NCBI GenBank assembly: GCA_003222245.1
Contig: QHVH01000037.1
Span: 1-51,044 of the forward strand
Source: Blastocatellia bacterium AA13
Lineage (GTDB): Bacteria; Acidobacteriota; Blastocatellia; UBA7656
Direction of reading: 5' to 3'
DNA: 51,044 nt
The notes under the pieces: model-generated
What the model was told of the DNA's origin: nothing
Seen by the model: only the letters and a program-made list of their open reading frames with translations
The model's database searches: none
In this document: one piece after another, positions 8,594 through 18,808 of the stretch
Layout: every line of letters begins with the position of its first letter
Numbering within the stretch: the first letter of the stretch is position 1
Made by a program: the position numbers and the translations under genes

Positions 8594-9547
8594 CCCGAAT
8601 CTAGTATTCTCAAAACTGGGCAAAGCAGCTTCTCCAAACAACCATGGATGAATTTGCTTAGATATTCGCCTACTTAATCGTAAATTCCGGTCAAGGTTTA
8701 CTGGAGCCATCTGTCATATATTTTCATCTTTGATTATGCAGGTACGGCGTTGTCACTTACAATCACTCTTGAGTAATATCGCCCCTACATTGAACAAGTA
8801 GCTGTTGTAGCTGCCAACAGAATGGATGTGGAACTCTCAGACGTTGATGCCATAACCGTTGAATATAGCTCCACAACCGTCGTCACGCAACTCAAATGAC
8901 GCATGGTAACGCATGGTGAGATCCTCCTCAATCCGACGTGCCGCGGGTCACGGTGTCGGAAGCCCTGCACAGGTTAGATACACCGCAGTTTCGTGGGTAC
9001 GAACAACAGAGAACCCTGATGATCGGCATTTGAGCTCACAAGATGTCTTATCTTCAACACGCCATCGGCACTGAAGAACAACTGTAGATAATTTTGTAGA
9101 TGGTCCCATCCTCCAGAGCCGATATGAGGTCAACAGCCTTCTACAAGGGCGCGTAACCGATAGATTATAAAAGTCTAATTTTGAAGCAATTTACGTTCCT
9201 GCCAAGAATGGATTTCGGAACCGAGGGTTGGAGGCTCGAGCCTCTCTGGGCGCATTAATGTTTATAGGCAGTTACAGGCTCTTATCTCAGGCCTCGAAGA
9301 TCGCCGCAGTCAATTTTGTGGATGTTCTTTCCTTCGCTCCTTTTTCATATATTGGCACACACGGCAGTTCATCAAGTTCTCGTTACAACTGTCGAACACT
9401 ACTTGACCTGCTTCATAGGTTTTCAAGATCCGATTCAACTCGATTGTCTTCAGATGGCCACGCGGGCCAAATCCGTGCCTTTCATCGCGGCCAGAACATG
9501 TCGCGCACCCAACAGCAACTGATTGTCTCGCTAAAGCCGAAAGAAAT

Positions 9548-9626
9548 CGGCTTCTCCACACAGCGGCTTCTCCACACAGCGGCTTCTCCACAACCGCGGC
9601 TTCTCCAGACAGCGGCTTCTCTACAG
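9548..9626. repeat. tandem repeat, five units of about 16 bp
   Basis: Unit CGGCTTCTCCACACAG occurs at 9548-9563, 9564-9579, 9580-9596 (one extra base), 9597-9612 (one change) and in shortened form at 9613-9626, with a trailing CGGC. It is not in a credible coding frame. Confidence 0.8.
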
Positions 9627-9737
9627 CGGCATTCTAAATATCTCAACAAGCATTCGAACATCAGGCCGACGAACATCTTCCATTTTTAGCGATCCTTGTT
9701 CACAGGCATATGATTTGCCCAATGTATCCAGCGAACG

Positions 9738-9766
9738 GGCGTGCTGGGTGAAAATCCACACGTGCC
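9738..9766 (+). other. hairpin with GAAA loop upstream of nifJ
   Basis: GGCGTG (9738-9743) can pair with CGTGCC (9761-9766), including two G-U pairs, and GGGT with ATCC above a GAAA tetraloop. The layout recalls a group II intron domain V, but the lower stem does not complete that fold. It lies about 60 bases before the nifJ start, so it could be a leader structure. Low certainty. Confidence 0.25.
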
Positions 9767-9823
9767 GGAATCAGAAGGCTCCGATTGCCGAGATGTTTCG
9801 AGAACGAGGAGGGGGTGCTTTCA

Positions 9824-12800
9824 GTGTCGATCAACGAGAATCGCCAGCAAGTTACGATAGACGCCAATGAAGCCGCGGCCTATGTAGCTCACAAGACCAA
9901 CGAAGTGGCTGCTATCTATCCTATTACGCCATCTTCCCCAATGGGTGAACTAGTCGACGCGTGGGCGGTGGTAGGTGAGCAAAACATCTGGGGAATGGCT
10001 CCTATAGTGCGCGAGATGCAGTCCGAAGGCGGCGCGGCCGGAGCCGTCCACGGAACGCTTCAAGCGGGCTCGCTTACGACTACATTCACGGCAAGTCAGG
10101 GCCTGCTCCTTATGCTGCCTAATCTGTTCAAGATCGCGGGCGAGCTCACGAGCACCGTCTTTCATATAGCAGCGCGCACGGTCGCAACTCATGCGCTTTC
10201 CATATTCGGCGATCACGGCGATGTGATGGCCGCGCGCACGACCGGGTGGGCGATGTTGTTCGGAAACTCGGTGCAGGAGGCGATGGATTTTGCGCTTATT
10301 GCTCAGGCGAGCACGCTCAGATCTAGAGTTCCGTTTCTCCATATCTTTGACGGTTTCCGCACATCGCATGAGGTAATGAAGATCGAGAAGCTCACCCAAG
10401 ACGACATGCGAGCCATGATCGACGACGAACTCGTGCGCGACCATCGAAGACGCGCCTTGTCGCCGGACCATCCCGTAATGCGCGGGACTGCGCAGAATCC
10501 GGATGTGTTCTTTCAATCGAGAGAGCGTGCGAATTCCTACTATGCCCAGACGCCCGGAATCGTCCAGAGCGAGATGGAGAAATTTGAAGCTCTGACCGGA
10601 CGGCGCTATCGGCTGTTCGACTACATAGGGTCGCCTGACGCGGAGCGGGTGTTGGTGCTGATGGGATCAGGCTGCGAAGCGGCAGAGGAAACGGTTGAGT
10701 ACCTCGTCGCAAGAGGTGAGAACGTTGGTCTGGTGAAGGTCCGGCTTTTTCGGCCTTTTTCCTGCGAGCATTTGCTCGCGGCATTGCCGCAAGCCGTCAA
10801 GACCATTGTCGCGCTCGACAGGACAAAGGAACCCGGCAGCGCGGGTGAGCCGTTGTATCAGGACGTCGTTACGGCGATCAGCGAGAGCGCCATGAGCGGC
10901 GATTCGCGTTTCTCAAACACACCGCGAGTAATCGGCGGCAGATACGGATTGGCTTCGAAGGAATTTACTCCCGCGATGGTAAAAGCGCTGTTCGACGAGG
11001 CCAAGAAGCCCGTTCCGAGAAATCATTTCTGTATCGGAATCGTCGATGACGTGACCTTCACGAGCATTCCATATGATCCCGATTTCAGCACGGAACCAGC
11101 CGACCAGGTGCGAGCGGTTTTTTGGGGGCTTGGCGCGGACGGCACGGTCAGCGCCAACAAAAACTCAATCAAGATCATCGGCGAAGAGACCCCTAATTAT
11201 GCTCAAGGCTACTTTGTCTATGATTCAAAAAAGGCTGGAGCTGTTACGGTCTCTCACCTGAGATTCGGGCCTCGTCCCATTCACAGCACTTATCTGATCC
11301 AGCGGGCGAGCTTTGTCGCCGTGCACCAGTTCAATTTTCTGGAGCGATACCGGGTGCTTGATACGGCTGAAGAAGGCGCGACGCTGTTGTTGAACTCTCC
11401 GTATGCCGCCGAAGAAGTCTGGGATCATCTGCCCGCTTCAGTACAGCAGGAAATTATCTCAAGAAGGCTCAAGCTGTACGTGATCGACGCTTATGCGGTC
11501 GCGAAGAGCGCGCAATTAGGGGTCCGGATCAATACGATCATGCAGACCTGTTTCTTCGCGCTCAGCGGAGTGCTTCCGCACGACGAAGCGATTGCGCGAA
11601 TCAAGGATTCGATCAAGAAGACATACGGCAAGCGTGGAGAGCCTGTTATCAGGCAGAACTACGCGGCGGTAGACGCGGCTCTGGCTCATCTTCAAGAAGT
11701 TCAGATTCCCGCCGCGGTAACGAGCCTGTTCGATCTTCCCGAAACTGTTCCCGCGGAGGCGCCGAAGTTCGTCCGCGACGTCACGGCGCCGCTGATTGCC
11801 GGGAGAGGCGATGCGCTTCCGGTCAGCGCGTTTCCGGTCGACGGCACGTATCCGCTTGGAACCGCGCAATGGGAGAAGAGAAACATCGCAAAGGAAGTCC
11901 CGGTGTGGGAGACGGATCTCTGCATTCAATGTGGAAAGTGCGTGATGGTGTGTCCGCATTCGACAATCCGCGCGAAGGTTTACGACAAACCGAGTTTGGA
12001 TGGCGCGCCGGACAGTTTCAAACATATGCCCGCGAAATGGCGCGAGCTTGCCGATCAAATCTACACGATTCAAGTCGCGGTAGAAGATTGCACGGGCTGT
12101 CGCTTGTGCGTCGAGGTCTGTCCGGCTAAGGACAAGAGCCACGCCGCGCGCAAGGCGATCAATATGCAGGATCAGCTTCCGATTCGGGAACAAGAGCGCA
12201 AAAACTGGCAGTTCTTTCTCGATCTACGGGAAGGCGGTTCCAATCTGCGTTTCAACACGGTCAAGAACGTTCAGTTGCTGCAGCCGTTGTTTGAATTCTC
12301 GGGCGCATGCGCCGGCTGCGGTGAAACGCCATATATCAGGCTGCTCACGCAGTTATTCGGCGATCACACGATAATCGCAAACGCGACCGGATGCTCGAGC
12401 ATCTACGGCGGGAACCTGCCGACGACTCCGTACACGGTGAACCGCGACGGAATGGGTCCCGCGTGGAGCAACTCTCTGTTCGAAGACAACGCCGAGTTCG
12501 GTCTCGGAATGAGAATGGCTGTGGATCAGCAGGCGGCATATGCGAAGCATCTAGTTTCCGAGTTGACGGATCTGATCGGCGAGGCGCTCACGATCAGTCT
12601 ACTCACGGTCGATCAGTCGACCGACGAGGGGATCAAGATTCAACGCGAATGTGTAAATGCGTTGAAGGCTCGCCTGGGAGGCGCCAAGTCGCCGAAGGTC
12701 CGCGATCTTCTGAGCGTCTGCGATTCAATGGTGAGAAAGAGCGTGTGGATAGTGGGAGGCGACGGCTGGGCGTACGATATCGGCTATGGAGGACTCGACC

Positions 12801-13399
12801 ACGTCCTGGCGAGCGGACAGAACGTCAATATTCTAGTGCTTGATACCGAAGTCTATTCGAATACCGGCGGCCAGGCTTCCAAGGCCACTCCCCTTGGCGC
12901 GGTGGCGAAGTTCGCGGCGGGCGGCAAGACCACAGGCAAGAAGGATCTGGGCATCAGCGCGATTCGATACCGCGATGTCTATGTCGCGCAAGTGGCCATG
13001 GGAGCCGATGACGCGCATACGCTAAAGGCCTTTCGCGAAGCGGAGGCGCACACCGGTCCTTCACTGATAATCGCCTACAGCCATTGCATTGCTCATGGAA
13101 TAGACATGTCACTGGGGATGAATCAGCAGAAGCTGGCGGTCGAATCTGGATACTGGCCGCTATATCGTTACGACCCGAATCTCGCCGTGGAAGGACGAAA
13201 TCCCTTCCAATTGGACTCCAAAGCGCCCACCAAGCTCCTCAAGGACTACATCTATACCGAGGGAAGATATCGGATCCTTCAGCAGAGTGATCCGGCATCC
13301 GCAAGGGCGTTGCTCGAACAAGCTCAGGAATCCGTGCTCGACAGGTGGCATCAATACACGCAACTCGCCGCACTCGAGCCGAGACCTCTCGCGGTATAG
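9824..13399 (+). CDS. nifJ: pyruvate:ferredoxin (flavodoxin) oxidoreductase
   Basis: A 1191-residue single-chain PFOR, the normal length. The N-terminal pyrimidine domain opens with [20 protein letters not shown]. Two 4Fe-4S clusters are bound by [12 protein letters not shown] (about residue 697-710) and [12 protein letters not shown] (about 755-766), and CAGCGETP begins the TPP domain with its cluster. The TPP/Mg motif GDGWAYDIG...[11 protein letters not shown] lies at about 980-1015. It decarboxylates pyruvate with CoA to acetyl-CoA, CO2 and reduced ferredoxin in the cytoplasm. I chose GTG at 9824, nine bases after AGGAGG, over a TTG at 9785. The next gene follows by 13 bp, a pairing common in bacteria. 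Confidence 0.96.
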   Translation: MSINENRQQVTIDANEAAAYVAHKTNEVAAIYPITPSSPMGELVDAWAVVGEQNIWGMAPIVREMQSEGGAAGAVHGTLQAGSLTTTFTASQGLLLMLPNLFKIAGELTSTVFHIAARTVATHALSIFGDHGDVMAARTTGWAMLFGNSVQEAMDFALIAQASTLRSRVPFLHIFDGFRTSHEVMKIEKLTQDDMRAMIDDELVRDHRRRALSPDHPVMRGTAQNPDVFFQSRERANSYYAQTPGIVQSEMEKFEALTGRRYRLFDYIGSPDAERVLVLMGSGCEAAEETVEYLVARGENVGLVKVRLFRPFSCEHLLAALPQAVKTIVALDRTKEPGSAGEPLYQDVVTAISESAMSGDSRFSNTPRVIGGRYGLASKEFTPAMVKALFDEAKKPVPRNHFCIGIVDDVTFTSIPYDPDFSTEPADQVRAVFWGLGADGTVSANKNSIKIIGEETPNYAQGYFVYDSKKAGAVTVSHLRFGPRPIHSTYLIQRASFVAVHQFNFLERYRVLDTAEEGATLLLNSPYAAEEVWDHLPASVQQEIISRRLKLYVIDAYAVAKSAQLGVRINTIMQTCFFALSGVLPHDEAIARIKDSIKKTYGKRGEPVIRQNYAAVDAALAHLQEVQIPAAVTSLFDLPETVPAEAPKFVRDVTAPLIAGRGDALPVSAFPVDGTYPLGTAQWEKRNIAKEVPVWETDLCIQCGKCVMVCPHSTIRAKVYDKPSLDGAPDSFKHMPAKWRELADQIYTIQVAVEDCTGCRLCVEVCPAKDKSHAARKAINMQDQLPIREQERKNWQFFLDLREGGSNLRFNTVKNVQLLQPLFEFSGACAGCGETPYIRLLTQLFGDHTIIANATGCSSIYGGNLPTTPYTVNRDGMGPAWSNSLFEDNAEFGLGMRMAVDQQAAYAKHLVSELTDLIGEALTISLLTVDQSTDEGIKIQRECVNALKARLGGAKSPKVRDLLSVCDSMVRKSVWIVGGDGWAYDIGYGGLDHVLASGQNVNILVLDTEVYSNTGGQASKATPLGAVAKFAAGGKTTGKKDLGISAIRYRDVYVAQVAMGADDAHTLKAFREAEAHTGPSLIIAYSHCIAHGIDMSLGMNQQKLAVESGYWPLYRYDPNLAVEGRNPFQLDSKAPTKLLKDYIYTEGRYRILQQSDPASARALLEQAQESVLDRWHQYTQLAALEPRPLAV

Positions 13400-13412
13400 G
13401 AGCGCGATCACA

Positions 13413-14411
13413 ATGGATCTTAGCACCGAGTACATGGGCCTGAAGCTGAAGAACCCGATAGTGCCTTCGGCATCTCCGCTGTCGCGCGGTCTGGACGCGA
13501 TACGCAAGCTCGAAGACGCCGGGGCCGCCGCCGTAGTGATGTACTCGCTCTTCGAAGAGCAGATCACGCTGGACAGCTTCTACATTGCTTACTACCTGAC
13601 TCACGGGACCGAGAGTTATGCGGAATCGCTCAATTACTTTCCCGATGTTTACTCTTATGACATAGGCCCCGATGAGTACGTGAACTTGATCAGGCGCGCC
13701 AAGGAGGCCGTGGACATACCGATAATCGGCAGCCTCAACGGCGTCTCGGCCGGAGGCTGGACCGACTATGCGTGCCTGATCGAAGAGGCGGGCGCCGATG
13801 CAATCGAGTTGAATGTTTACTACATTCCGACCAATCCCGATATGCCGAGCTCGGAAGTCGAGGCGATGTACATCGATACGCTGCGCAGCATTAAGAGGCT
13901 CGTCTCGATTCCAATCGCGATGAAGCTCAGTCCGTACTTCAGCTCGACCTCCTATATTGCTCGGCGGCTTGCCCAGGCGGGCGCGAGCGCGCTGGTTCTG
14001 TTCAATCGTTTCTATCAACCGGATCTGGATCTGGAGCGTCTCGAAGTAGCGCCGCGCCTGGTGCTCAGCGAGTCGGATGAATTGCGATTGCCGCTGCGGT
14101 GGGTCGCGATTTTGTACGGGCGGCTTCCGATAGACTTTGCGATAACGAGCGGCGTGCATACTTATCAAGATGCGCTGAAAGCGATGATGGCCGGGGCGAA
14201 GATAGCGATGATGGCCTCGGAGCTTCTCAAGAACGGCCTCGGCCGCATCGAAGAGATTCTCGCTGAAATGACACGTTGGATGGAGGAGCACGAATACGAC
14301 TCGGTGAAGCAGATGATCGGCAGCCTGAGCCAGAAGCATGTTGCTGAACCGGCTGCTTTTGAACGCGCGAATTACATGAGAACCCTCGGGTCTTACAGGA
14401 CCGCTGTATGA
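13413..14411 (+). CDS. dihydroorotate dehydrogenase-like flavoprotein
   Basis: 332 residues of (beta/alpha)8 FMN-binding type: [20 protein letters not shown] at the start, [44 protein letters not shown] and a C-terminal phosphate site around [19 protein letters not shown]. It differs from true PyrD, which would have a more canonical ELNVSCPN; here that region is ELNVYYIP. Such proteins often sit directly behind nifJ, as here, and may exchange electrons with ferredoxin or act on another substrate. ATG at 13413, 13 bp after the nifJ stop, so the two are probably co-transcribed. Confidence 0.85.
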   Translation: MDLSTEYMGLKLKNPIVPSASPLSRGLDAIRKLEDAGAAAVVMYSLFEEQITLDSFYIAYYLTHGTESYAESLNYFPDVYSYDIGPDEYVNLIRRAKEAVDIPIIGSLNGVSAGGWTDYACLIEEAGADAIELNVYYIPTNPDMPSSEVEAMYIDTLRSIKRLVSIPIAMKLSPYFSSTSYIARRLAQAGASALVLFNRFYQPDLDLERLEVAPRLVLSESDELRLPLRWVAILYGRLPIDFAITSGVHTYQDALKAMMAGAKIAMMASELLKNGLGRIEEILAEMTRWMEEHEYDSVKQMIGSLSQKHVAEPAAFERANYMRTLGSYRTAV

Positions 14412-14556
14412 GGACGACTCTGAGACGGATCATATATGGCGGGCATAGAGGTTGCTTCTCTCATCTTTGAGGCCTGGGCGGAAGCCTGATGCATAGAAAG
14501 CAGACATAGCTCAATAGCAAAGGGCCGGATTTTGAAGGCAAGAGAGGAGACAGACC

Positions 14557-15687
14557 ATGTTGAATTCCATTAGGCTAGGTCGCGTCTTCGGCATCGACAT
14601 TCGGCTTCACTATAGCTGGCTGCTGATCGCCTTTTTGATCGTCTTTTCGTTGCGAGCACAGTTCCAGGAGATGAGCTCGGAATGGGGTGTTGGCACGGTC
14701 TGGCTTTCGGCGCTTTTAACCGGAGCCTTGTTCTTTGCGGCGGTCGTGGCTCACGAGCTCGCCCATTCTCTTGTCGCCAAATCGAAAGGCATCGGAGTCA
14801 AATCGATCACTCTCTTTGCGCTCGGCGGAGTCGCCCAGATCGAGAAGGACGCGCCCGACGCCAAAACCGAGTTTTGGATCGCCATTGTGGGTCCTCTGAC
14901 CAGTCTATTGATCGGGTTTCTCTTTCTGGCGGCGACCGTTGCAACCGGATCGTCGCCTGGCGAGCCTCCGAAATCTCCGCTTTCCGCGATACTGATCTGG
15001 TTAGGCTATATAAACATCGCGCTTGGCGTCTTCAATCTGATCCCTGGTTTTCCGATGGATGGCGGACGCGTGTTGCGGGCGATCATCTGGTGGGCTACGG
15101 GAAGCGGCAAACGCGCCACCCACGTAGCTGCAAGGGTGGGCCAGTTCTTCGCCGTAGCTTTTATTGTATTTGGCATATACCGCTTCTTCTCCGGAGGCGG
15201 CGTCGGAGCGCTCTGGATGTCATTCATAGGCTGGTTCCTGCTCGATGCCGCCGGCGCTAGCGACAGGCAGTCGCATATTGCGGAGCATCTGCGCGGGTTG
15301 CGGGTGGCTGATGTGATGATGCGCGACGTTCCTACGATCGACAGCCGCACCAACCTCCAGGCCTTCACTGAGGATTTCCTCTTTCGAACCGGACGTCGAT
15401 GTTTCGTCGTTGTCGATAACGGCGTTATCGAAGGCCTGATAACTCCTAACGAGGTCAAACACATCAGGGAGGCGCAGAGGCCTTTCACACTTGTAGGCGA
15501 CGTAATGCTCACGTTCGACAAGCTGCGTACAATCGCGCCGGAATCGCCGGTCATCGACGCGCTCGAAGTCATGACCCGCGATGATCTGAATCAACTTCCC
15601 GTGATCTCGCGCGGAGCTTTGCAGGGTTTCATCTCCCGGGCCGATCTGCTCGGCCTTCTGCGCAATCGGACCGAACTCAGTGCGTGA
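14557..15687 (+). CDS. M50 site-2 protease with C-terminal CBS pair
   Basis: 376 residues. Membrane helices flank the zinc motif AHELAHSLVAK (HExxH at about 66-70), and the second ligand motif NLIPGFPMDGGR lies near 160-172. This is the SpoIVFB/Rip-type intramembrane metalloprotease fold. After further helices to about residue 240, two CBS units (VADVMMRDVPTID... and VGDVMLTFDKLR...) form a probable adenine-nucleotide sensor. The family cuts transmembrane segments of regulators. ATG at 14557 with AGGAGA upstream. The 3' end overlaps the P-type ATPase start by 8 bp, so the two are translationally linked and may share a cation- or energy-related signal. Confidence 0.92.
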   Translation: MLNSIRLGRVFGIDIRLHYSWLLIAFLIVFSLRAQFQEMSSEWGVGTVWLSALLTGALFFAAVVAHELAHSLVAKSKGIGVKSITLFALGGVAQIEKDAPDAKTEFWIAIVGPLTSLLIGFLFLAATVATGSSPGEPPKSPLSAILIWLGYINIALGVFNLIPGFPMDGGRVLRAIIWWATGSGKRATHVAARVGQFFAVAFIVFGIYRFFSGGGVGALWMSFIGWFLLDAAGASDRQSHIAEHLRGLRVADVMMRDVPTIDSRTNLQAFTEDFLFRTGRRCFVVVDNGVIEGLITPNEVKHIREAQRPFTLVGDVMLTFDKLRTIAPESPVIDALEVMTRDDLNQLPVISRGALQGFISRADLLGLLRNRTELSA

Positions 15688-18283
15688 TCCCGTCGCACAG
15701 CGGGTAATAGACGTTCCGCGCGTTTCCCATCTTTATCCTCACGGAGTCCGCGGCTTCGAGGGTCTTTCGCAAACCGAGGCGGCAAGACGGCTCAAGCAAG
15801 AGGGATATAACGAGCTTCCAGCCGCGAAGCGCCGTGGAATTTTCGCCATCGCGCATGAACTCGTGCGCGAGCCTATGTTTCTTCTGCTCGTTGCCTGCGG
15901 TTCTATTTACTACACGCTTGGCGACGCGCAGGAGGCGTTGATGCTCCTCGGCTTCGTGCTCCTGATGCTGGGAATCACGCTTTATCAAGAACAGAAGACC
16001 GAGAAGACGCTCGAAGCCCTTCGTGATCTGTCCAGTCCCCGCGCGCTCGTGATTCGCGACGGCCGTCAGATTCGCATCGCCGGCCGCGAAGTCGCGCGAG
16101 GAGACATTCTGGTGTTGGCCGAGGGAGATCGGGTTCCGGCGGACGCCGTCATCCTGGAATGCACAAGTCTGCTGGCCGATGAATCCGTCCTCACCGGCGA
16201 ATCTGTTCCGGTTCGAAAAACTGAACGCAAAGCCGATGTTGAGGCCGCGACTCCGGGAGGCGATGATCTGCCGTTCGTCTATTCGGGCACGTTGATCGTG
16301 CAGGGAAGCGCTTATGCCGAGGCCTGCTCGACCGGTCCGCGAACCGAGATTGGAAAGATCGGAAGAGCGCTGCAGTTGCTCACGGTTGAAGCGACGCCGC
16401 TTCAAGCGGAGACCTCGCGGCTGGTGCGCAATGTGGCGATAGTCGCAGCCGCTCTTTGCGCCTTCACCGCTATCGGCTACGGTTTTATTCGCGGCGGATG
16501 GGTGAACGGAATCCTCGCCGCTCTGACCCTTGCGATGGCGATTCTTCCTAACGAATTTCCCGTTGTCGTTTCGATCTTCATGGTTCTCGGCGCCTGGCGC
16601 ATCTCCCGAAAGCGAGTTCTTACGCGCCGTGTCTCCGCCATCGAAACCCTGGGCTCGGCCACCGTCTTGTGCGTCGACAAAACCGGTACGCTGACGCTGA
16701 ACGAGATGTCGGTCGCTCGGTTGTTCGCCGACGGGCGATGGTGGGAGCTCAACAGCAAGGATGACGGAGCCGCGCCTGAGGCGTTCCATAGCTTGATAGA
16801 GTTCGGAATCCTCGCAAGCCGGCGCGATCCGTTCGACCCGATGGAAAAGGCGCTAAAGCGGCTCAGTCACCGCGTCGAAACCGAGCACATCCACGACGAT
16901 TGGGAACTCGTTCGCGAGTATCCCCTGTCGCAGGTTCTGCTCGCCCTGTCGCGCGTATGGAAATCGCGCGGACGCGATGACTACGTCATAGCCGCCAAAG
17001 GGGCTCCTGAAGCCATTGCCGATCTGTGCCACTTCAATGAGGCGCAGCTCCAGGAGATGACTGAGGCGGTGACGGCGATGTCGAACGAGGGGCTTCGCGT
17101 AATCGGCGCCGCCCGGTCTCTATTCAAAGAGAGCGATCTTCCTCCACAGCAGCATGATTTCAAGTTTGATTTTCTCGGTCTGATTGGACTTGCCGACCCG
17201 GTGCGTCCCACTGTCAGGGAATCGATAGAAGAGTGTTATCAGGCGGGCGTCAGGGTCGTGATGATCACCGGCGACTATCCGGGAACGGCGCGCAGCATCG
17301 CGCGTCAAATTGGACTCGTTCCGAATGATCAGGTGATAACCGGCGCGGAGCTCGATCAGATGGAGGACGATGGGCTGCGTGAGAGAATCCGTTCGGTGAA
17401 CATATTCGCGCGAGTGGTTCCGGAGCAGAAGCTGCGGCTTGTCAGGGCGCTTAAGGCAAACGGAGAGATCGTTGCGATGACCGGCGACGGAGTTAATGAC
17501 GCGCCCGCGCTAAAGGCCGCGCATATCGGGATCGCGATGGGCGAGCGAGGAACTGACGTCGCTCGCGAAGCCGCGTCACTCGTGCTGCTTGACGATGATT
17601 TCTCTTCGATAGTGTCCGCGGTCAGGCTGGGCCGTAGAATATTCGACAATCTCAAGAAGGCGATGGCTTACATTTTGGCGATTCACGTTCCAATCGCGGG
17701 AATGACTCTCATACCGGTCTTCTTGAACTGGCCGCTCGTGCTTATGCCGGTTCATATCGCATTTCTGCATATGATCATCGATCCCGCCTGCTCGATCGTC
17801 TTTGAAGCGGAACCCGCCGAGAAACGCCTTATGTTGGTCCCGCCGCGTGATCCGGGCGAGCGCTTATTCGGAAAGCGCTTGCTGGTAGTCAGCTTGCTTC
17901 AGGGATCGGGCGTGTTGGTGGTCCTGGCCCTAATCTATGGAGTGACGTTGAGGTGGATTGGCGATGAGAGCGAAGCTCGCGCGCTTGCGTTCACGACGCT
18001 TATCATCGCCAATCTCGGCTTGATACTGACCAACAGATCGTGGTCGCGCACTATGGCGGACACACTGGGTTCGCCAAATCGCGCGCTGTGGTTGGTTGTC
18101 GGCGGTGCGATCGTGTTCCTGGCGCTCGCGCTTTACGTTTCCCCTCTGCGCCGGATGTTTCGCTTTGGCGCGCTGAGTCCGCTGGAAATCGGCATTGCAC
18201 TGGCGGCCGCGGCGATTAGCAATTCATGGTTTGAAGCGTTCAAGAAGCTGACGACCCATCGCTTCCAGCGGTCTGACCATTAG
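15680..18283 (+). CDS. P-type cation-transporting ATPase (P2-like)
   Basis: 867 residues. N-terminal cation-ATPase domain (LSQTEAARRLKQEGYNEL), actuator TGES in VLTGESVPV, phosphorylation motif CVDKTGTLT at about residue 330-338, nucleotide-domain KGAPEAI, hinge MITGDYPGTA and GDGVNDAPALK, followed by a long membrane C-terminus. The helix-4 motif reads LPNEFPVVVS, with Asn where related pumps have Glu (PEGLP or PEEFP). That residue helps choose the transported ion, so calcium specificity should not be assumed. GTG start at 15680 lies inside the protease gene's end. Probably an inner-membrane Ca, Mg, Mn or Na/K-type pump. Confidence 0.92.
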   Translation: MRDPVAQRVIDVPRVSHLYPHGVRGFEGLSQTEAARRLKQEGYNELPAAKRRGIFAIAHELVREPMFLLLVACGSIYYTLGDAQEALMLLGFVLLMLGITLYQEQKTEKTLEALRDLSSPRALVIRDGRQIRIAGREVARGDILVLAEGDRVPADAVILECTSLLADESVLTGESVPVRKTERKADVEAATPGGDDLPFVYSGTLIVQGSAYAEACSTGPRTEIGKIGRALQLLTVEATPLQAETSRLVRNVAIVAAALCAFTAIGYGFIRGGWVNGILAALTLAMAILPNEFPVVVSIFMVLGAWRISRKRVLTRRVSAIETLGSATVLCVDKTGTLTLNEMSVARLFADGRWWELNSKDDGAAPEAFHSLIEFGILASRRDPFDPMEKALKRLSHRVETEHIHDDWELVREYPLSQVLLALSRVWKSRGRDDYVIAAKGAPEAIADLCHFNEAQLQEMTEAVTAMSNEGLRVIGAARSLFKESDLPPQQHDFKFDFLGLIGLADPVRPTVRESIEECYQAGVRVVMITGDYPGTARSIARQIGLVPNDQVITGAELDQMEDDGLRERIRSVNIFARVVPEQKLRLVRALKANGEIVAMTGDGVNDAPALKAAHIGIAMGERGTDVAREAASLVLLDDDFSSIVSAVRLGRRIFDNLKKAMAYILAIHVPIAGMTLIPVFLNWPLVLMPVHIAFLHMIIDPACSIVFEAEPAEKRLMLVPPRDPGERLFGKRLLVVSLLQGSGVLVVLALIYGVTLRWIGDESEARALAFTTLIIANLGLILTNRSWSRTMADTLGSPNRALWLVVGGAIVFLALALYVSPLRRMFRFGALSPLEIGIALAAAAISNSWFEAFKKLTTHRFQRSDH

Positions 18284-18289
18284 CTCTTA

Positions 18290-18490
18290 CTATGGAAAGA
18301 CGCAGCGGCACTGAGCGAAATCAAACGTGCCGCCCGCCACCTGGCATTTGCGGACGGCTGTCGGCGTGGGATCACAAGGAAACAAGGGATCGTCGTCGCC
18401 GGCCGCGCTCTTTGGCGAAGCGAATGCGGCGGGTAACGACAGTAGGAACGAAACTGCGACTGCAAGCAACAGAACTTTGGTGCGTGTCAT
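18290..18490 (-). CDS. small secreted four-cysteine protein
   Basis: 66 residues. ATG at 18490 with AAAGGAG seven bases upstream, a strong site that supports a real gene. Residues 1-24 form a signal peptide (Arg/Lys, hydrophobic core, AFAS cleavage region). The mature part is acidic then holds four cysteines (C-x10-C-x11-C-x-C), able to form two disulfides. It ends 7 bp from the convergent ATPase stop. I do not recognise the family; a periplasmic or extracellular role is inferred from the signal peptide only. Confidence 0.65.
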   Translation of the reverse strand: MTRTKVLLLAVAVSFLLSLPAAFASPKSAAGDDDPLFPCDPTPTAVRKCQVAGGTFDFAQCRCVFP

Positions 18491-18808
18491 TGGCTGTCTC
18501 CTTTCATCTTGTAAAACAGACGTCCATGCTATGCGAGCCTTTCTCTGTGATCAAGCCGGGCCTTGTATGTGTGCATACCTTCCAGATGTGATCTATGTGG
18601 ATTTGAGAGGCTTTGAGAAGCGGCCTATTTCGAGTAGATTCTTGATTGCCATTACCTTGGATCAAGGTTCTACCGTGGACGGAACATTCCTCGTCGGAAT
18701 GGCGTCTAACGGAAGGCCGAACGTTAGAAGGCCTGTGGTGATTTGGTTTGTGATCGCCGTGCGATGGACGCTTCAGGCGAATTCGCGCGAGACTTTGGAG
18801 ACACATAG

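Larger units (their letters stand above)
8711..9823. other. non-coding stretch with tandem repeat before nifJ
   Basis: No frame here has a good ribosome binding site or a recognisable product. Near 8795-8900 the plus strand reads QVAVVAANRMDVELSDVDAI without a start, possibly a gene remnant. The right part holds a direct tandem repeat (9548-9626) and a hairpin (9738-9766) that are listed separately. The segment separates the low-GC accessory cluster from the high-GC core. Confidence 0.45.

Noticed and set aside
9548-9626. CRISPR array
   Set aside because: Units are only 16 bp with no spacers between them and no cas genes in the window; it is a simple tandem repeat.
9228-9689. 153-residue plus-strand frame
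   Set aside because: It runs through the tandem repeat, giving repetitive LLQTAAS-like sequence, and has no binding site.
9738-9766. Possible group II intron domain V before nifJ
   Set aside because: The GAAA loop and upper stem fit, but the lower stem and catalytic triad do not, and no intron-encoded reverse transcriptase is near. Kept only as a hairpin.
13413-14411. Assignment as PyrD for pyrimidine synthesis
   Set aside because: Position behind nifJ and the altered ELNVYYIP motif argue for the DHOD-like family rather than true dihydroorotate dehydrogenase.
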